From assembly GCA_944385395.1 (NCBI GenBank), contig CALWXA010000096.1:1-42046 (forward strand): a stretch of DNA of 42,046 nt, read 5' to 3'. A model generated the notes under the pieces. That model ran no database searches. It was not told where the DNA came from and saw only the letters and a list, made by a program, of their open reading frames with translations. Shown piece by piece: positions 25,472 through 33,206 of this stretch. Position numbers and translations under genes: made by a program. Source of the stretch: an uncultured Oscillospiraceae bacterium (GTDB lineage: Bacteria > Bacillota > Clostridia > Oscillospirales > Oscillospiraceae). Positions within the stretch are counted from its first letter, which is position 1; each line of letters begins with the position of its first letter.

Positions 25472-25502
25472 GAGAGCACCTCCATAAAAATTTGGTAGTT
25501 TT

Positions 25503-25530
25503 ATTGTAGCATGAAAATGAAAAAAAGCAA
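25503..25530 (-). promoter_or_regulatory. Promoter of the ferredoxin gene
   Basis: On the reverse strand TTGCTT (25530-25525), 16 bases, TACAAT (25508-25503). Confidence 0.65.
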
Positions 25531-25590
25531 CCCCCCATTTATGAGCCCTTCCCGCCTGCCAAAATGGCGTTCACAGATTGTTTTCAAAAA

Positions 25591-25607
25591 GGTCAAAGAA
25601 AGTCAAA
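25591..25607 (+). promoter_or_regulatory. CtsR operator box 1
   Basis: GGTCAAAGAAAGTCAAA is a perfect match to the CtsR tandem heptad RGTCAAAnAnRGTCAAA. It lies ten bases upstream of the -35 of the ctsR promoter. Confidence 0.95.
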
Positions 25608-25616
25608 GATTCCCTG

Positions 25617-25644
25617 TTGACATTTACGGGAAGGGTGCTATACT
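25617..25644 (+). promoter_or_regulatory. Sigma-A promoter of ctsR-mcsA-clpC
   Basis: TTGACA (25617-25622), 16 bases, TATACT (25639-25644), between the two CtsR boxes. Confidence 0.92.
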
Positions 25645-25646
25645 AA

Positions 25647-25663
25647 GGTCAAAGAAAGTCAAG
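25647..25663 (+). promoter_or_regulatory. CtsR operator box 2
   Basis: GGTCAAAGAAAGTCAAG, identical to box 1 over the first 16 bases. It covers the expected transcription start, so a bound repressor would block initiation. Confidence 0.93.
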
Positions 25664-25675
25664 GGGGGTGATGAG

Positions 25676-26125
25676 ATGGGTATTTCGGATTTGATCGCCG
25701 GGTTTATCCAGTCAGAGCTGGAGGAGGCCGATGGGGTGCTGGAGCTGCAGCGCAGCGAGCTGGCCCAGCGGTTCAACTGTGTGCCCAGCCAGATCAACTA
25801 CGTGATGTCCACCCGGTTTTCGCCGGAGCGGGGCTATCTCGTGGAGGGCCGGCGGGGCGGCAACGGATACATCCGCATCACCCGTGTACGGGTGGATCGC
25901 CAGACACTGCTGATGCACGTCATCAATTCTCTGGGTGATGAGCTGGACCTGTCCAGCGCCCGGGCCATTGCCGCCAATTTGGCGGAGTCCGGGGCCATCA
26001 GCCGGGAAGCAGCCGGGAATCTCCTGGCGGCGGTGAGCCAGCGGGCCCTGCAGGCGGCACCGGCAAACTGCACCGGCAAGCTGCGGGCGGATATTTTCAA
26101 GCAGGTATTGATTCAACTGGTTTGA
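25676..26125 (+). CDS. ctsR: Class III heat-shock repressor CtsR
   Basis: A 149-residue repressor of clp genes. The winged HTH is seen in SELAQRFNCVPSQINYVMSTRF, followed by the glycine-rich wing GRRGGNGYIRI, which is the heat-sensing loop of the family, and a C-terminal helical dimer domain. The start at 25676 follows a G-rich ribosome binding site. Two operator boxes around its own promoter show autoregulation. It heads the ctsR-mcsA-clpC operon; mcsB, whose product counteracts CtsR in Bacillus, is absent. Confidence 0.97.
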   Translation: MGISDLIAGFIQSELEEADGVLELQRSELAQRFNCVPSQINYVMSTRFSPERGYLVEGRRGGNGYIRITRVRVDRQTLLMHVINSLGDELDLSSARAIAANLAESGAISREAAGNLLAAVSQRALQAAPANCTGKLRADIFKQVLIQLV

Positions 26126-26150
26126 TTTGCCAGCAAAGGAGGCTATTGTT

Positions 26151-26588
26151 ATGAAATGTCAACATTGTGGAAAGAATGAGGCAACGTTCTATTATAGAAG
26201 TACCGTCAACGGCCGGACTACGGAAGTGCATCTGTGTCCCCAGTGTGCCCAGGCGGAAGGATACGATCAGATGATGCGGCCCATGCGGTCCATGGGACTC
26301 TTTGATGATCCCTTCTTTACCCGTCCCTTCTCCTGGTTTGACGGATTGACTTCTCGGCTCCTGACGGAGTTCCCCGCCCCGGTGGCGTTGGAAGAGGCAC
26401 CTCAGGAGCGGGCGGAACAGCCTGCCGACCAGCCCTCCGGTGGGCTGGTGGACAACAAGCAGCAGGAAGAGCTGCGCAGCCGCCGCCGGCGCAACGAGCT
26501 GGAACAGCGGCTGAAAACCGCCATTGAAACGGAAAATTACGAGGAAGCTGCCCGGGTGCGGGATGAACTGCGCACCCTCAGCGCCTGA
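26151..26588 (+). CDS. mcsA: McsA-like zinc-binding, UVR-motif protein
   Basis: A 145-residue McsA-type protein. Only two CxxC pairs are present (CQHC at 3-6 and CPQC near 32-35), where Bacillus McsA has four, so it should bind fewer zinc ions. A Phe/Arg-rich middle and a low-complexity acidic linker follow, then a C-terminal UVR coiled-coil motif (ELEQRLKTAIETENYEEAAR). The start has AAAGGAGG at eight bases. In Bacillus McsA activates the arginine kinase McsB; no mcsB follows here, and clpC starts 43 bases later. Its partner may be ClpC itself. Confidence 0.87.
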   Translation: MKCQHCGKNEATFYYRSTVNGRTTEVHLCPQCAQAEGYDQMMRPMRSMGLFDDPFFTRPFSWFDGLTSRLLTEFPAPVALEEAPQERAEQPADQPSGGLVDNKQQEELRSRRRRNELEQRLKTAIETENYEEAARVRDELRTLSA

Positions 26589-26631
26589 TGCGGTTTTCTG
26601 AAAAGACCGCAGGAAAGGAGTGTTATCCAAT

Positions 26632-29109
26632 ATGTATGAAAACAAATTTACCCCCAGGGCTGAGGAAGCCCTGCGTCTGGCCCAGGAAGCTGCCGAGGAA
26701 ATGGGCCATGGTTATGTAGGCAGCGAGCATCTGCTGCTGGGCCTGCTGCGGGAAGAGGAGGGCATTGCCCATCGTGTCCTGTCGGAATACGGACTCAGTG
26801 AGGATATGGTCTGCACCATCCTGCAGCGCAGCGTGGGCACGGGCCTGTCCGGCTCCGCTCCTTCCCAGGGCCTGACGCCCCGGGCCAAGAGCGCTGTGGA
26901 GCTGGCAGTCAGCGAGGCCATGCGTACCGGCTCCGGCTATATCGGAACGGAGCACCTGCTGATGGGCATTCTCCGTGAGGGGAACAACATGGCCATCCGT
27001 GTGCTGCAGACCGTGGGCATCGATCCCCGGAAGCTGTACAGCAGCGTGGTGAAAAAGCTCAATGAGGCCCCCCGGACTGCCGCTGCATCCAACCAGTCCG
27101 CTGCCAAGGACGACGGCAAGAAGGGCAAGACCCTCTCGGAATTCACCCGTGATCTGACGGAAGCTGCCCGGCAGGGCCGGCTGGATCCCGTCATCGGCCG
27201 TGAGAAAGAGATCGCCCGTGTGATCCAGATCCTCTCCCGCCGTACCAAGAATAACCCGGTGCTGATCGGTGAGCCCGGCGTGGGCAAAACCGCCATTGCC
27301 GAGGGCCTGGCCCAGCGTATCGCCTCTGCCGACGTGCCCGAGGAACTGATGGACAAGAAGATCCTGTCCCTGGACCTGAGCGGCATGGTGGCCGGTACCA
27401 AGTACCGTGGTGAGTTTGAAGAGCGGATCAAGAACACCCTCAAAGAGGTGCAGAAAGCCGGCAACGTGATTTTGTTCATCGATGAGCTCCATACCATCGT
27501 GGGCGCCGGCAGTGCCGAGGGCGCCGTGGACGCCGCCAACATCATCAAGCCGGCCCTGGGCCGTGGCGAGATCCGTGTGGTCGGCGCCACCACCCTGGAT
27601 GAGTACCGCAAGTACATTGAAAAGGACGCTGCCCTGGAGCGCCGGTTCCAGCCGGTGACGGTGGGGGAGCCCAGCCAGGAAGCCTCTGTGCAGATCCTGA
27701 TGGGCCTGCGGGATAAGTATGAGGCACACCATAAGCTGACCATCACCGACGAGGCGGTGGAGGCAGCGGTGAAGCTCTCCTCTCGCTATATCAACGATCG
27801 CTTCCTGCCGGACAAGGCCATCGACCTGATGGACGAAGCCGCCAGCCAGGTGCGTATGGCAGCTGAATCCGCTTCTCCGGACCTGAAGAGCCTGGAAGAG
27901 AAGATCGCCGCATTGCGCCGGGAGAAGGAGGAGGCCATTGCCGGCCAGGACTACGAGAAGGCAGCCCAGCTCCGGGATATTGAGAAAAACTACACCGAGC
28001 AGGTGGAGATCGAGCGGGACAACTGGCGCAAGCAGCTGTCCACCAACCGCGGCAAGGTAACGGCGGAGGATATTGCCAAGGTGGTTTCCGGCTGGACCGG
28101 TATCCCCGTCACTCGTCTGACAGAGGACGAAAGCAGCCGCCTGCTGCAGCTGGAAAAGACCCTCCACGCCCGTGTCATCGGTCAGGATGACGCCGTGTCC
28201 GCCGTGGCCCGTGCCATCCGCCGCAGCCGTGTGGGTCTGAAGGATCCCCATCGTCCCATCGGTTCGTTCCTGTTCCTGGGCCCCACCGGCGTGGGCAAGA
28301 CGGAGCTGTGCAAGACGCTGGCTGAAGCCATGTTCGGTGATGAGAACGCCATGGTGCGTATCGATATGTCCGAGTACATGGAGCGCCACACCGTCTCCCG
28401 GCTCATCGGTTCGCCTCCCGGCTATGTGGGCCACGAGGAAGGCGGCCAGCTGACGGAGAAAGTCCGTCGCAAGCCGTATTCCGTGGTGCTGTTCGATGAG
28501 ATCGAGAAGGCCCATGAGGATGTGTGGAACATCCTGCTGCAGATCCTGGAGGACGGTGTGGTCACCGATTCCCAGGGCCGGCATGTGGACTTCAAGAACA
28601 CCATCATCGTGATGACCAGCAACGTGGGTGCCAAGAACATCACGGCTGCCGAGTCTGCCCCCCTGGGCTTCGACGGCGGCAAGAAGGACGAGGACGACAA
28701 CGCCCGCTTTGAGCGGATCCGTCAGGCGGTAATGGCAGAGCTCAAGCGCACCTTCCGCCCCGAGTTCCTCAACCGTATCGATGAGATCATCGTGTTCCGC
28801 CAGCTGACGGAGGAGAACATCTGCGCCATTGCCCGGGGTATGCTGGACAAGACGGCGGGGCGCATGGCCCAGCAGGGCATTACCCTGGAGGCCGACGACG
28901 ATGCCGTGGCGGCGCTGGCCAAGGACGGCTTCGATCCCCAGTACGGTGCCCGTCCGCTGCGCCGGGCCATCCAGAACCGGGTGGAGGATTCCGTGGCCGA
29001 GCAGATGCTGGAAGGCAAGCTGGTCTCCGGCGATACCGCTCTGGTGACTCTGACAGACGGCAAGGTCACCATCGTCAAAAAGAGCGAAGCTGCTGCTGAC
29101 GAGCAGTAA
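26632..29109 (+). CDS. clpC: ATP-dependent Clp protease ATPase subunit ClpC
   Basis: An 825-residue Hsp100 unfoldase for ClpP. It has two N-terminal Clp repeats (1-145), a first AAA+ module with Walker A GEPGVGKT at 213-220, a middle domain with a UVR-like stretch ([18 protein letters not shown]), and a second AAA+ module with GPTGVGKT at 550-557. LGF at 678-680 is the expected ClpP-docking tripeptide. The ATG at 26632 is preferred for family alignment and its AGGAAAGGAG site; the upstream GTG overlaps this site. Last gene of the CtsR operon. Confidence 0.97.
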   Translation: MYENKFTPRAEEALRLAQEAAEEMGHGYVGSEHLLLGLLREEEGIAHRVLSEYGLSEDMVCTILQRSVGTGLSGSAPSQGLTPRAKSAVELAVSEAMRTGSGYIGTEHLLMGILREGNNMAIRVLQTVGIDPRKLYSSVVKKLNEAPRTAAASNQSAAKDDGKKGKTLSEFTRDLTEAARQGRLDPVIGREKEIARVIQILSRRTKNNPVLIGEPGVGKTAIAEGLAQRIASADVPEELMDKKILSLDLSGMVAGTKYRGEFEERIKNTLKEVQKAGNVILFIDELHTIVGAGSAEGAVDAANIIKPALGRGEIRVVGATTLDEYRKYIEKDAALERRFQPVTVGEPSQEASVQILMGLRDKYEAHHKLTITDEAVEAAVKLSSRYINDRFLPDKAIDLMDEAASQVRMAAESASPDLKSLEEKIAALRREKEEAIAGQDYEKAAQLRDIEKNYTEQVEIERDNWRKQLSTNRGKVTAEDIAKVVSGWTGIPVTRLTEDESSRLLQLEKTLHARVIGQDDAVSAVARAIRRSRVGLKDPHRPIGSFLFLGPTGVGKTELCKTLAEAMFGDENAMVRIDMSEYMERHTVSRLIGSPPGYVGHEEGGQLTEKVRRKPYSVVLFDEIEKAHEDVWNILLQILEDGVVTDSQGRHVDFKNTIIVMTSNVGAKNITAAESAPLGFDGGKKDEDDNARFERIRQAVMAELKRTFRPEFLNRIDEIIVFRQLTEENICAIARGMLDKTAGRMAQQGITLEADDDAVAALAKDGFDPQYGARPLRRAIQNRVEDSVAEQMLEGKLVSGDTALVTLTDGKVTIVKKSEAAADEQ

Positions 29110-29122
29110 CAGCCACGTCCCC

Positions 29123-29160
29123 GGGAGGGCGGCGTCCATAGGGCGCCGCCCTCCCTTTTT
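29123..29160 (+). terminator. Terminator of the ctsR operon
   Basis: GGGAGGGCGGCG and CGCCGCCCTCCC form a 12-bp perfect stem with a nine-base loop, followed by a T run. Confidence 0.95.
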
Positions 29161-29189
29161 GCTGCCGTTTATTTGTATCTGTTTTGTGG

Positions 29190-29218
29190 TTGTTTTGTGA
29201 CCATATCCGGGATATAAT
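29190..29218 (+). promoter_or_regulatory. Promoter of the membrane protein gene at 29263
   Basis: TTGTTT (29190-29195), 17 bases, TATAAT (29213-29218). Confidence 0.72.
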
Positions 29219-29232
29219 AGCACCATCTACTG

Positions 29233-29252
29233 CTTTGACAGGTCAAAGAAAG
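29233..29252 (+). promoter_or_regulatory. CtsR-like half-site and inverted repeat in the leader
   Basis: CTTTGAC, AG, GTCAAAG (29233-29248) is a perfect inverted repeat. Overlapping it, GGTCAAAGAAAG (29241-29252) equals the first 12 bases of both CtsR boxes in this window. It sits just downstream of the expected transcription start. Confidence 0.5.
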
Positions 29253-29262
29253 GATTCAATCT

Positions 29263-30984
29263 ATGAACATCAACTGGAACAGTCCGGATTTTCAGGGCTT
29301 CGGCCACCAAAATCCCTTTGCCAGGAAGGAACCCAGACCGGTGCGTAAGCCGGTGGGCACACCGCTGATGCGCACGGTCATCAATCTGCTGGTGACGCTG
29401 GTGTTTGCGGCCATCTACTTCTATGTGGTGCTGCCGCCCATCAACCTGCACGCTGAGTCGTTCTATACCTTTTTGCTGCTGTGCTGTGTGGTGTACTGCG
29501 TGTGCGCTCTGGTGACCTCCGGGTTCCAGGGCACCGGCGTCAAGGGCTATGCAGGCTTCGTGAAAAAACAGTGCCGCATCCCGGTGCTGCTGGCCGCCGC
29601 CGCCGTGGTGGTGGCATTGGTGGGCGCTCTGGTGGGCTGGGTGGTATTCCGTGCCGACAGCTATGCCTCGCTGCTGACGGTGGAGACCGGCAACTTTGCC
29701 GATGAGGTCCAGGAGATCTCCTATGACCAGATCCCCATGGTGGATAAGGATTCCGCCCAGCGCCTGGCTACCCGCAAACTGGGCGAGCTGGCGGACATGG
29801 TCTCCCAGTTCGAGATCCGGGAGGATTTTACCCAGATCAACTATCAGGGCCGCCCGGTACGTGTGGCTTCCCTGGAATACGCCGACCTCATCAAGTGGTT
29901 CACCAACCGCGGCGACGGCCTGCCGGCCTACCTGATCGTGGACATGGTGACCCAGGACGTGGAAGTGGTGCGTCTGGATGAGGGCATGAAGTATACCCCC
30001 GCTGAGCATTTCGGCCGGAACCTGTACCGCCACCTGCGGTTCAACTATCCCACCTACCTCTTTGCCGAGCCGGTCTTTGAAATCGATGAAGAGGGTCATC
30101 CCTACTGGGTCTGCCCCCGGATGATCAAGACCATCGGTCTCTTCGGCGGTACGGACATTCAGGGTGCCGTGCTGGTGGACGCCGTTACCGGTGAGAGCCA
30201 GTATTACGAGGAAGTCCCCTCCTGGGTGGACCAGCTGTATGTGGCGGATCTCATCATGGAGCAGTACGACTATTACGGCATGTACAGCAACGGCTTCTGG
30301 AACTCCATTTTCGGCCAGCGTGACGTGAAGGTCACCACCGACGGCTATAACTATATCGCCATCGGCGACGACGTGTATATGTATACCGGCGTCACTTCCG
30401 TTACCTCCGACCAGTCCAACATTGGCTTCCTGCTGTCCAACCAGCGCACTAAGGAAACCCGCTTCTATTCCGTGGCCGGCGCTACGGAGGCCTCCGCTCA
30501 GGCATCCGCCCAGAGCCAGGTTCAGCAGATGCGCTACCGGGCCACCTTCCCGCTGCTGCTGAATATCGCCGACCAGCCCACCTACTTCATGTCCCTGAAG
30601 GGTGAGGACGGCCTGGTAAAGATGTATGCCATGGTGAACGTCCAGCAGTATTCCATCGTGTCCACCGGCGGTACCGTGGAAGCCTGTGAGGCCAGCTACC
30701 GCCAGGCGTTGGCGTCCAACGGCATCATCGGCAATGAGGACGCCGAGGTGAAGCCGGAGGACCAGGCAGAAGTCCAGGGCGCCATTACGGATCTGCGCAC
30801 TGCTGTCATCGACGGCAATACCTGGTACTACCTGCAGCTGGACGGCACCGGCCCCTTCTATGCCATCTCCGCCGCTGACGACCGTAATGTGGTGATCCTC
30901 AATACCGGCGATACGGTGAAGATCAAATACGCCACCGGTGACGGCACCATCCTCAATGCCTACACGGTGACAAAGGTTCAATAA
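29263..30984 (+). CDS. Unknown membrane protein with large extracytoplasmic domain
   Basis: A 573-residue protein I cannot assign to a named family. A basic, proline-rich cytoplasmic N-terminus (1-36) is followed by three membrane spans at about 38-56, 66-86 and 106-128, and then about 440 residues outside the membrane. The outer part has several beta-rich stretches (for example YLIVDMVTQDVEVVRLDEG and AVLVDAVTGESQYYE), with a C-terminal OB-like segment (NTGDTVKIKYATGDGT). No catalytic motif or cysteine pattern is visible outside. The gene is monocistronic with its own promoter and a CtsR-like element, so an envelope stress role is possible but only inferred. Confidence 0.8.
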   Translation: MNINWNSPDFQGFGHQNPFARKEPRPVRKPVGTPLMRTVINLLVTLVFAAIYFYVVLPPINLHAESFYTFLLLCCVVYCVCALVTSGFQGTGVKGYAGFVKKQCRIPVLLAAAAVVVALVGALVGWVVFRADSYASLLTVETGNFADEVQEISYDQIPMVDKDSAQRLATRKLGELADMVSQFEIREDFTQINYQGRPVRVASLEYADLIKWFTNRGDGLPAYLIVDMVTQDVEVVRLDEGMKYTPAEHFGRNLYRHLRFNYPTYLFAEPVFEIDEEGHPYWVCPRMIKTIGLFGGTDIQGAVLVDAVTGESQYYEEVPSWVDQLYVADLIMEQYDYYGMYSNGFWNSIFGQRDVKVTTDGYNYIAIGDDVYMYTGVTSVTSDQSNIGFLLSNQRTKETRFYSVAGATEASAQASAQSQVQQMRYRATFPLLLNIADQPTYFMSLKGEDGLVKMYAMVNVQQYSIVSTGGTVEACEASYRQALASNGIIGNEDAEVKPEDQAEVQGAITDLRTAVIDGNTWYYLQLDGTGPFYAISAADDRNVVILNTGDTVKIKYATGDGTILNAYTVTKVQ

Positions 30985-30989
30985 AGCAA

Positions 30990-31019
30990 AAGCGGCAGAC
31001 CCTACGGGGTCTGCCGCTT
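30990..31019 (+). terminator. Hairpin after the membrane protein gene, without T run
   Basis: AAGCGGCAGACCC, loop TACG, GGGTCTGCCGCTT: a 13-bp perfect stem followed by AGGTTG rather than T. A near copy of its core with a T run is found at 31183-31213. Confidence 0.75.
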
Positions 31020-31069
31020 AGGTTGTCAAAAAAGCGGAAGATTTTGGATTTCGGAGGGAAAGATAGTGT

Positions 31070-31213
31070 GAAAGAAAACCGTCAGGGTTGTCTTTCGCGT
31101 TCAATCAGAACACTTTTCAAAACTTTTATAAGTTGTGAAAAGTGCTCTCAGCCTGTCGAAAACACCTTTTCGACAGGCTGAGAGACAGACCCTGCGGGGT
31201 CTGCCTCTTTTTT
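31070..31213. repeat. Multi-hairpin intergenic repeat, copy 1
   Basis: Four hairpins lie in a row. C: GAAAGAAAACC/GGTTGTCTTTC (31070-31096, one mismatch). B: CACTTTTCAAAACTT/AAGTTGTGAAAAGTG (31111-31144, one mismatch). A: CTCTCAGCCTGTCGAAAA, CACC, and its perfect complement (31145-31184). D: CAGACCC/GGGTCTG followed by TTTTTT (to 31213), probably the working terminator. A and B recur in reverse order at 41921-41990. The rest of the 31020-31228 gap, including 31020-31069, shows nothing else. Confidence 0.75.
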
Positions 31214-31228
31214 GCTGTTTGGAAACGG

Positions 31229-32458
31229 TTATACCACCTGGAACAGGTAGAATTTCAGATAGCTGGTCTCCTCTACACCCCAGAGGATGGGATGGTCACA
31301 GCTTTGCTGCCGGGCTTCGATCTGCCGCAGCTGCACCCCGGCGTCTTTGGCGGCGTCGGCAAGCATCTTGCGGAACAGCTCCTCCGTAGCAAAATGGCTG
31401 CAGGAGCAGGTGGCCAGATACCCGCCCCGGGGCAGCAGCTTCATGGCCCGGTAATTCAGCTCCTTGTAGCCGCTCATGGCGTTGGCCACGGTTTTCCGGC
31501 TCTTGGTAAAGGCCGGCGGGTCCAGAATGATGAAATCGTACCGCCGGGGCTCCTGTTCCAACCGGGGCAGCAGATCAAATACATTTTCCGCCACGCACTC
31601 CATCACGTCTGCAAGGCCATTGATCCGGGCGTTTTCCCGTGCCATGGCCACGGCGGATTCCGAAACATCCACCGCCGTCACGTGCCGGGCGCCGCCCCGG
31701 GCGGCGTTGAGGGCAAAGGACCCGGTGTGGGTAAAGCAGTCCAGCACCGTCCGGCCCGCCGCCAGCCGTGCCACCGCCCGGCGGTTGTATTTTTGATCCA
31801 GGAAAAAGCCGGTTTTCTGTCCGTTTTCCACATCTACCGTGTACCGGATGCCGTTTTCCAGAATCTCCGTCAGGGGGCTATCCGGCACCGGCTCCCCCGG
31901 CAGGGGATACCAGCCCTTGCCCTGCTCCATGCCTTCCAGCTCCCGGATGGCCACATCGTTGCGCAGATAGATGCCCCGGATGTCCTGCCCGTCCCGGCGC
32001 AGGATGTCCGCCAGTGCCGGCAGGATCACATCCTGCCGCTGTTCCATGCCCAAGGACAGCACCTGTACCGACAGAAGATCGTTGAACCGGTCTACCGTGA
32101 GACCCGGGAAGTGATCGGCTTCCCCGAAGATGAGGCGGCAGCAGCGGCTGTCCTCCGGCCCCATAACGGTCTTGCGGTAGTCCCAGGCGTACTGCAGCCG
32201 CCGGCGCCAGAAGGCCTCGTCGAAGGTGTCGTTGGCGTTGCGGCTGATGAGCCGTACCCGGATTTTGGAGTGGCTGTTGTAGAAGCCGGCCCCCAGCCAG
32301 CTGCCTTTGGGACTGAGTACGTCCACAATGCTGCCGTCGGCGATGTCACCGGAGAGCCCCGTCACCTCTCCTTCATAGACCCAGGGATGCCCGCCCCGAA
32401 TGGCGGCTTCCCCCTTCCGGGTGATGGTGATGTGGGGATAGGGACGTTGGGTTTTCAT
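31229..32458 (-). CDS. RlmI-type class I SAM-dependent rRNA methyltransferase
   Basis: A 409-residue enzyme of the COG1092 group (RlmI/YwbD-like), related to 23S rRNA m5C methyltransferases. The N-terminal PUA domain (about 8-80, with GHPWVYEGEV) binds RNA; the catalytic domain has DCFTHTGSFALNAARGG (motif I), DPPAFTKS (motif IV) and CSCSHF with the expected cysteine. The ribosome binding site is weak (AGGAAAG at a long distance), but the start fits the family. It starts 41 bases after the reverse-strand antiporter gene and so may be read from the same riboswitch-controlled promoter. Confidence 0.88.
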   Translation of the reverse strand: MKTQRPYPHITITRKGEAAIRGGHPWVYEGEVTGLSGDIADGSIVDVLSPKGSWLGAGFYNSHSKIRVRLISRNANDTFDEAFWRRRLQYAWDYRKTVMGPEDSRCCRLIFGEADHFPGLTVDRFNDLLSVQVLSLGMEQRQDVILPALADILRRDGQDIRGIYLRNDVAIRELEGMEQGKGWYPLPGEPVPDSPLTEILENGIRYTVDVENGQKTGFFLDQKYNRRAVARLAAGRTVLDCFTHTGSFALNAARGGARHVTAVDVSESAVAMARENARINGLADVMECVAENVFDLLPRLEQEPRRYDFIILDPPAFTKSRKTVANAMSGYKELNYRAMKLLPRGGYLATCSCSHFATEELFRKMLADAAKDAGVQLRQIEARQQSCDHPILWGVEETSYLKFYLFQVV

Positions 32459-32499
32459 AGCGGTACACCGGCTTTCCTGAAAGAGTTTATGTATGAGGA

Positions 32500-32961
32500 T
32501 TATACCACATCCGCCGTCTCGGCGCTACTCCTGCGCAGCAGCCTGCGGTAAGTAAGATCGATGCCCAGGGCGCCCAGGGGTGCGGTGATGAGGATGGCCA
32601 GCCCAGCGCCCATCAGCGCCGCCTCCTGGTGGGTAATGCCCAGAAACCGGGGCCCCAGCAGGAAAAAGGCCAGAATCTCGAAGGAGGCCGGTACAAAGGA
32701 CATGAGGATGGCGGGACGGCCCATCTTCCGCAGATCCGAAAGGTTCAGGGAAAGTCCGGCTTTGAGCAGAATGATGATCAGGGCCATCTGCCGCAGTTCG
32801 GCGGAGATGGCAAGAATGGATGGGTCCAGCAGATTCAGCACATAGGGCCCCAGCAGGATACCGGTAAAGAGCATACCGATGATCCGGGGCAGACGGCACC
32901 ATTGACATAATGCGGCGGCGGCCAGACCAGCCAGAAAAATCAGAGCCAGAGAAGTCAGCAT
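32500..32961 (-). CDS. Cation:proton antiporter, internally deleted
   Basis: A 153-residue protein that begins like CPA-type Na+/H+ antiporters (RLPRIIGMLFTGILLGP, then ELRQMALIIILLKAGLSL, then EILAFFLLGP) up to about residue 118 (QEAALMGA). It then passes directly into a segment that looks like the normal C-terminal end (LITAPLGALGIDLTYRRLL, 124-142). Full-length members have about 400 residues, so about 240 middle residues, including the ion-binding Asp region, appear to be lost in frame near 32600-32610. AAGGAGG nine bases before the ATG at 32961 is intact. It is controlled by a fluoride-riboswitch-like leader. Transport activity is doubtful. Confidence 0.75.
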   Translation of the reverse strand: MLTSLALIFLAGLAAAALCQWCRLPRIIGMLFTGILLGPYVLNLLDPSILAISAELRQMALIIILLKAGLSLNLSDLRKMGRPAILMSFVPASFEILAFFLLGPRFLGITHQEAALMGAGLAILITAPLGALGIDLTYRRLLRRSSAETADVV

Positions 32962-32984
32962 GGAAAAAATCCTCCTTAACACGC

Positions 32985-33073
32985 AAAAAGCCGATGCCTT
33001 CTGCGATGAAATCACAGAAGGCATCAGCTGATAGCAGCGGTTTAGGTTTCCCAGGGGAGAACTTCATTCCCGG
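32985..33073 (-). promoter_or_regulatory. Fluoride riboswitch (crcB motif) with terminator
   Basis: Read on the reverse strand. P1 is GGGA (33071-33068) with UCCC (33058-33055), and its loop is AUGAAGUUC. A short GGGAAACC mini-hairpin follows, then UAAACC. P3 is GCUG/CAGC around CUAU (33038-33027), then UGAUGCCUUCUG, where CUUC can pair with GAAG of the P1 loop as in the crcB pseudoknot. This closely follows the known pattern (AUGGAGUUC ... AAAC ... GCUGCUUAGC ... AAUGACUCCU). The platform is a 15-bp terminator (33029-32989) whose left arm shares the P3 and pseudoknot bases and which ends in a T run, just before the antiporter ribosome binding site. Confidence 0.85.
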
Positions 33074-33079
33074 AGATTA

Positions 33080-33108
33080 TTTATACAATATTTTGGAGGA
33101 TTTGTAAA
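33080..33108 (-). promoter_or_regulatory. Promoter of the riboswitch-antiporter transcript
   Basis: On the reverse strand TTTACA (33108-33103), 17 bases, TATAAA (33085-33080). Confidence 0.78.
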
Positions 33109-33111
33109 TCC
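33098..33111. promoter_or_regulatory. 14-bp palindrome over the antiporter -35
   Basis: GGATTTGTAAATCC is a perfect palindrome that includes the -35 hexamer. It may be a repressor site or a chance feature. Confidence 0.35.
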
Positions 33112-33143
33112 CCTTTTTTCCTGACAGGAAAGATTCTCCCATT

Positions 33144-33163
33144 GGGGAAATGCGACTTTCCCC
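33144..33163. promoter_or_regulatory. Inverted repeat upstream of the rny promoter
   Basis: GGGGAAA, TGCGAC, TTTCCCC: a 7-6-7 inverted repeat ending next to the -35 of rny at 33164. Candidate activator or repressor site. Confidence 0.4.
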
Positions 33164-33192
33164 TTGACAGGTATACAGGATACAGATAAAAT
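33164..33192 (+). promoter_or_regulatory. Sigma-A promoter of rny
   Basis: TTGACA (33164-33169), 17 bases, TAAAAT (33187-33192). Confidence 0.85.
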
Positions 33193-33206
33193 AAGAAAAG
33201 ATGATT

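Noticed and set aside
26623-29226. An 867-residue open frame on the reverse strand opposite clpC
   Set aside because: It mirrors clpC codons, has a His/Gly/Leu-rich composition with no domain, and no ribosome binding site. Long antisense frames are expected in GC-rich genes.
29227-30981. A 584-residue reverse frame opposite the unknown membrane protein
   Set aside because: The forward frame has a promoter, start site and membrane spans; the reverse one is a codon shadow.
31070-31213. CRISPR array or integron from the repeated dyads
   Set aside because: The units are different hairpins without regular spacers, and there is no cas or integrase gene nearby.
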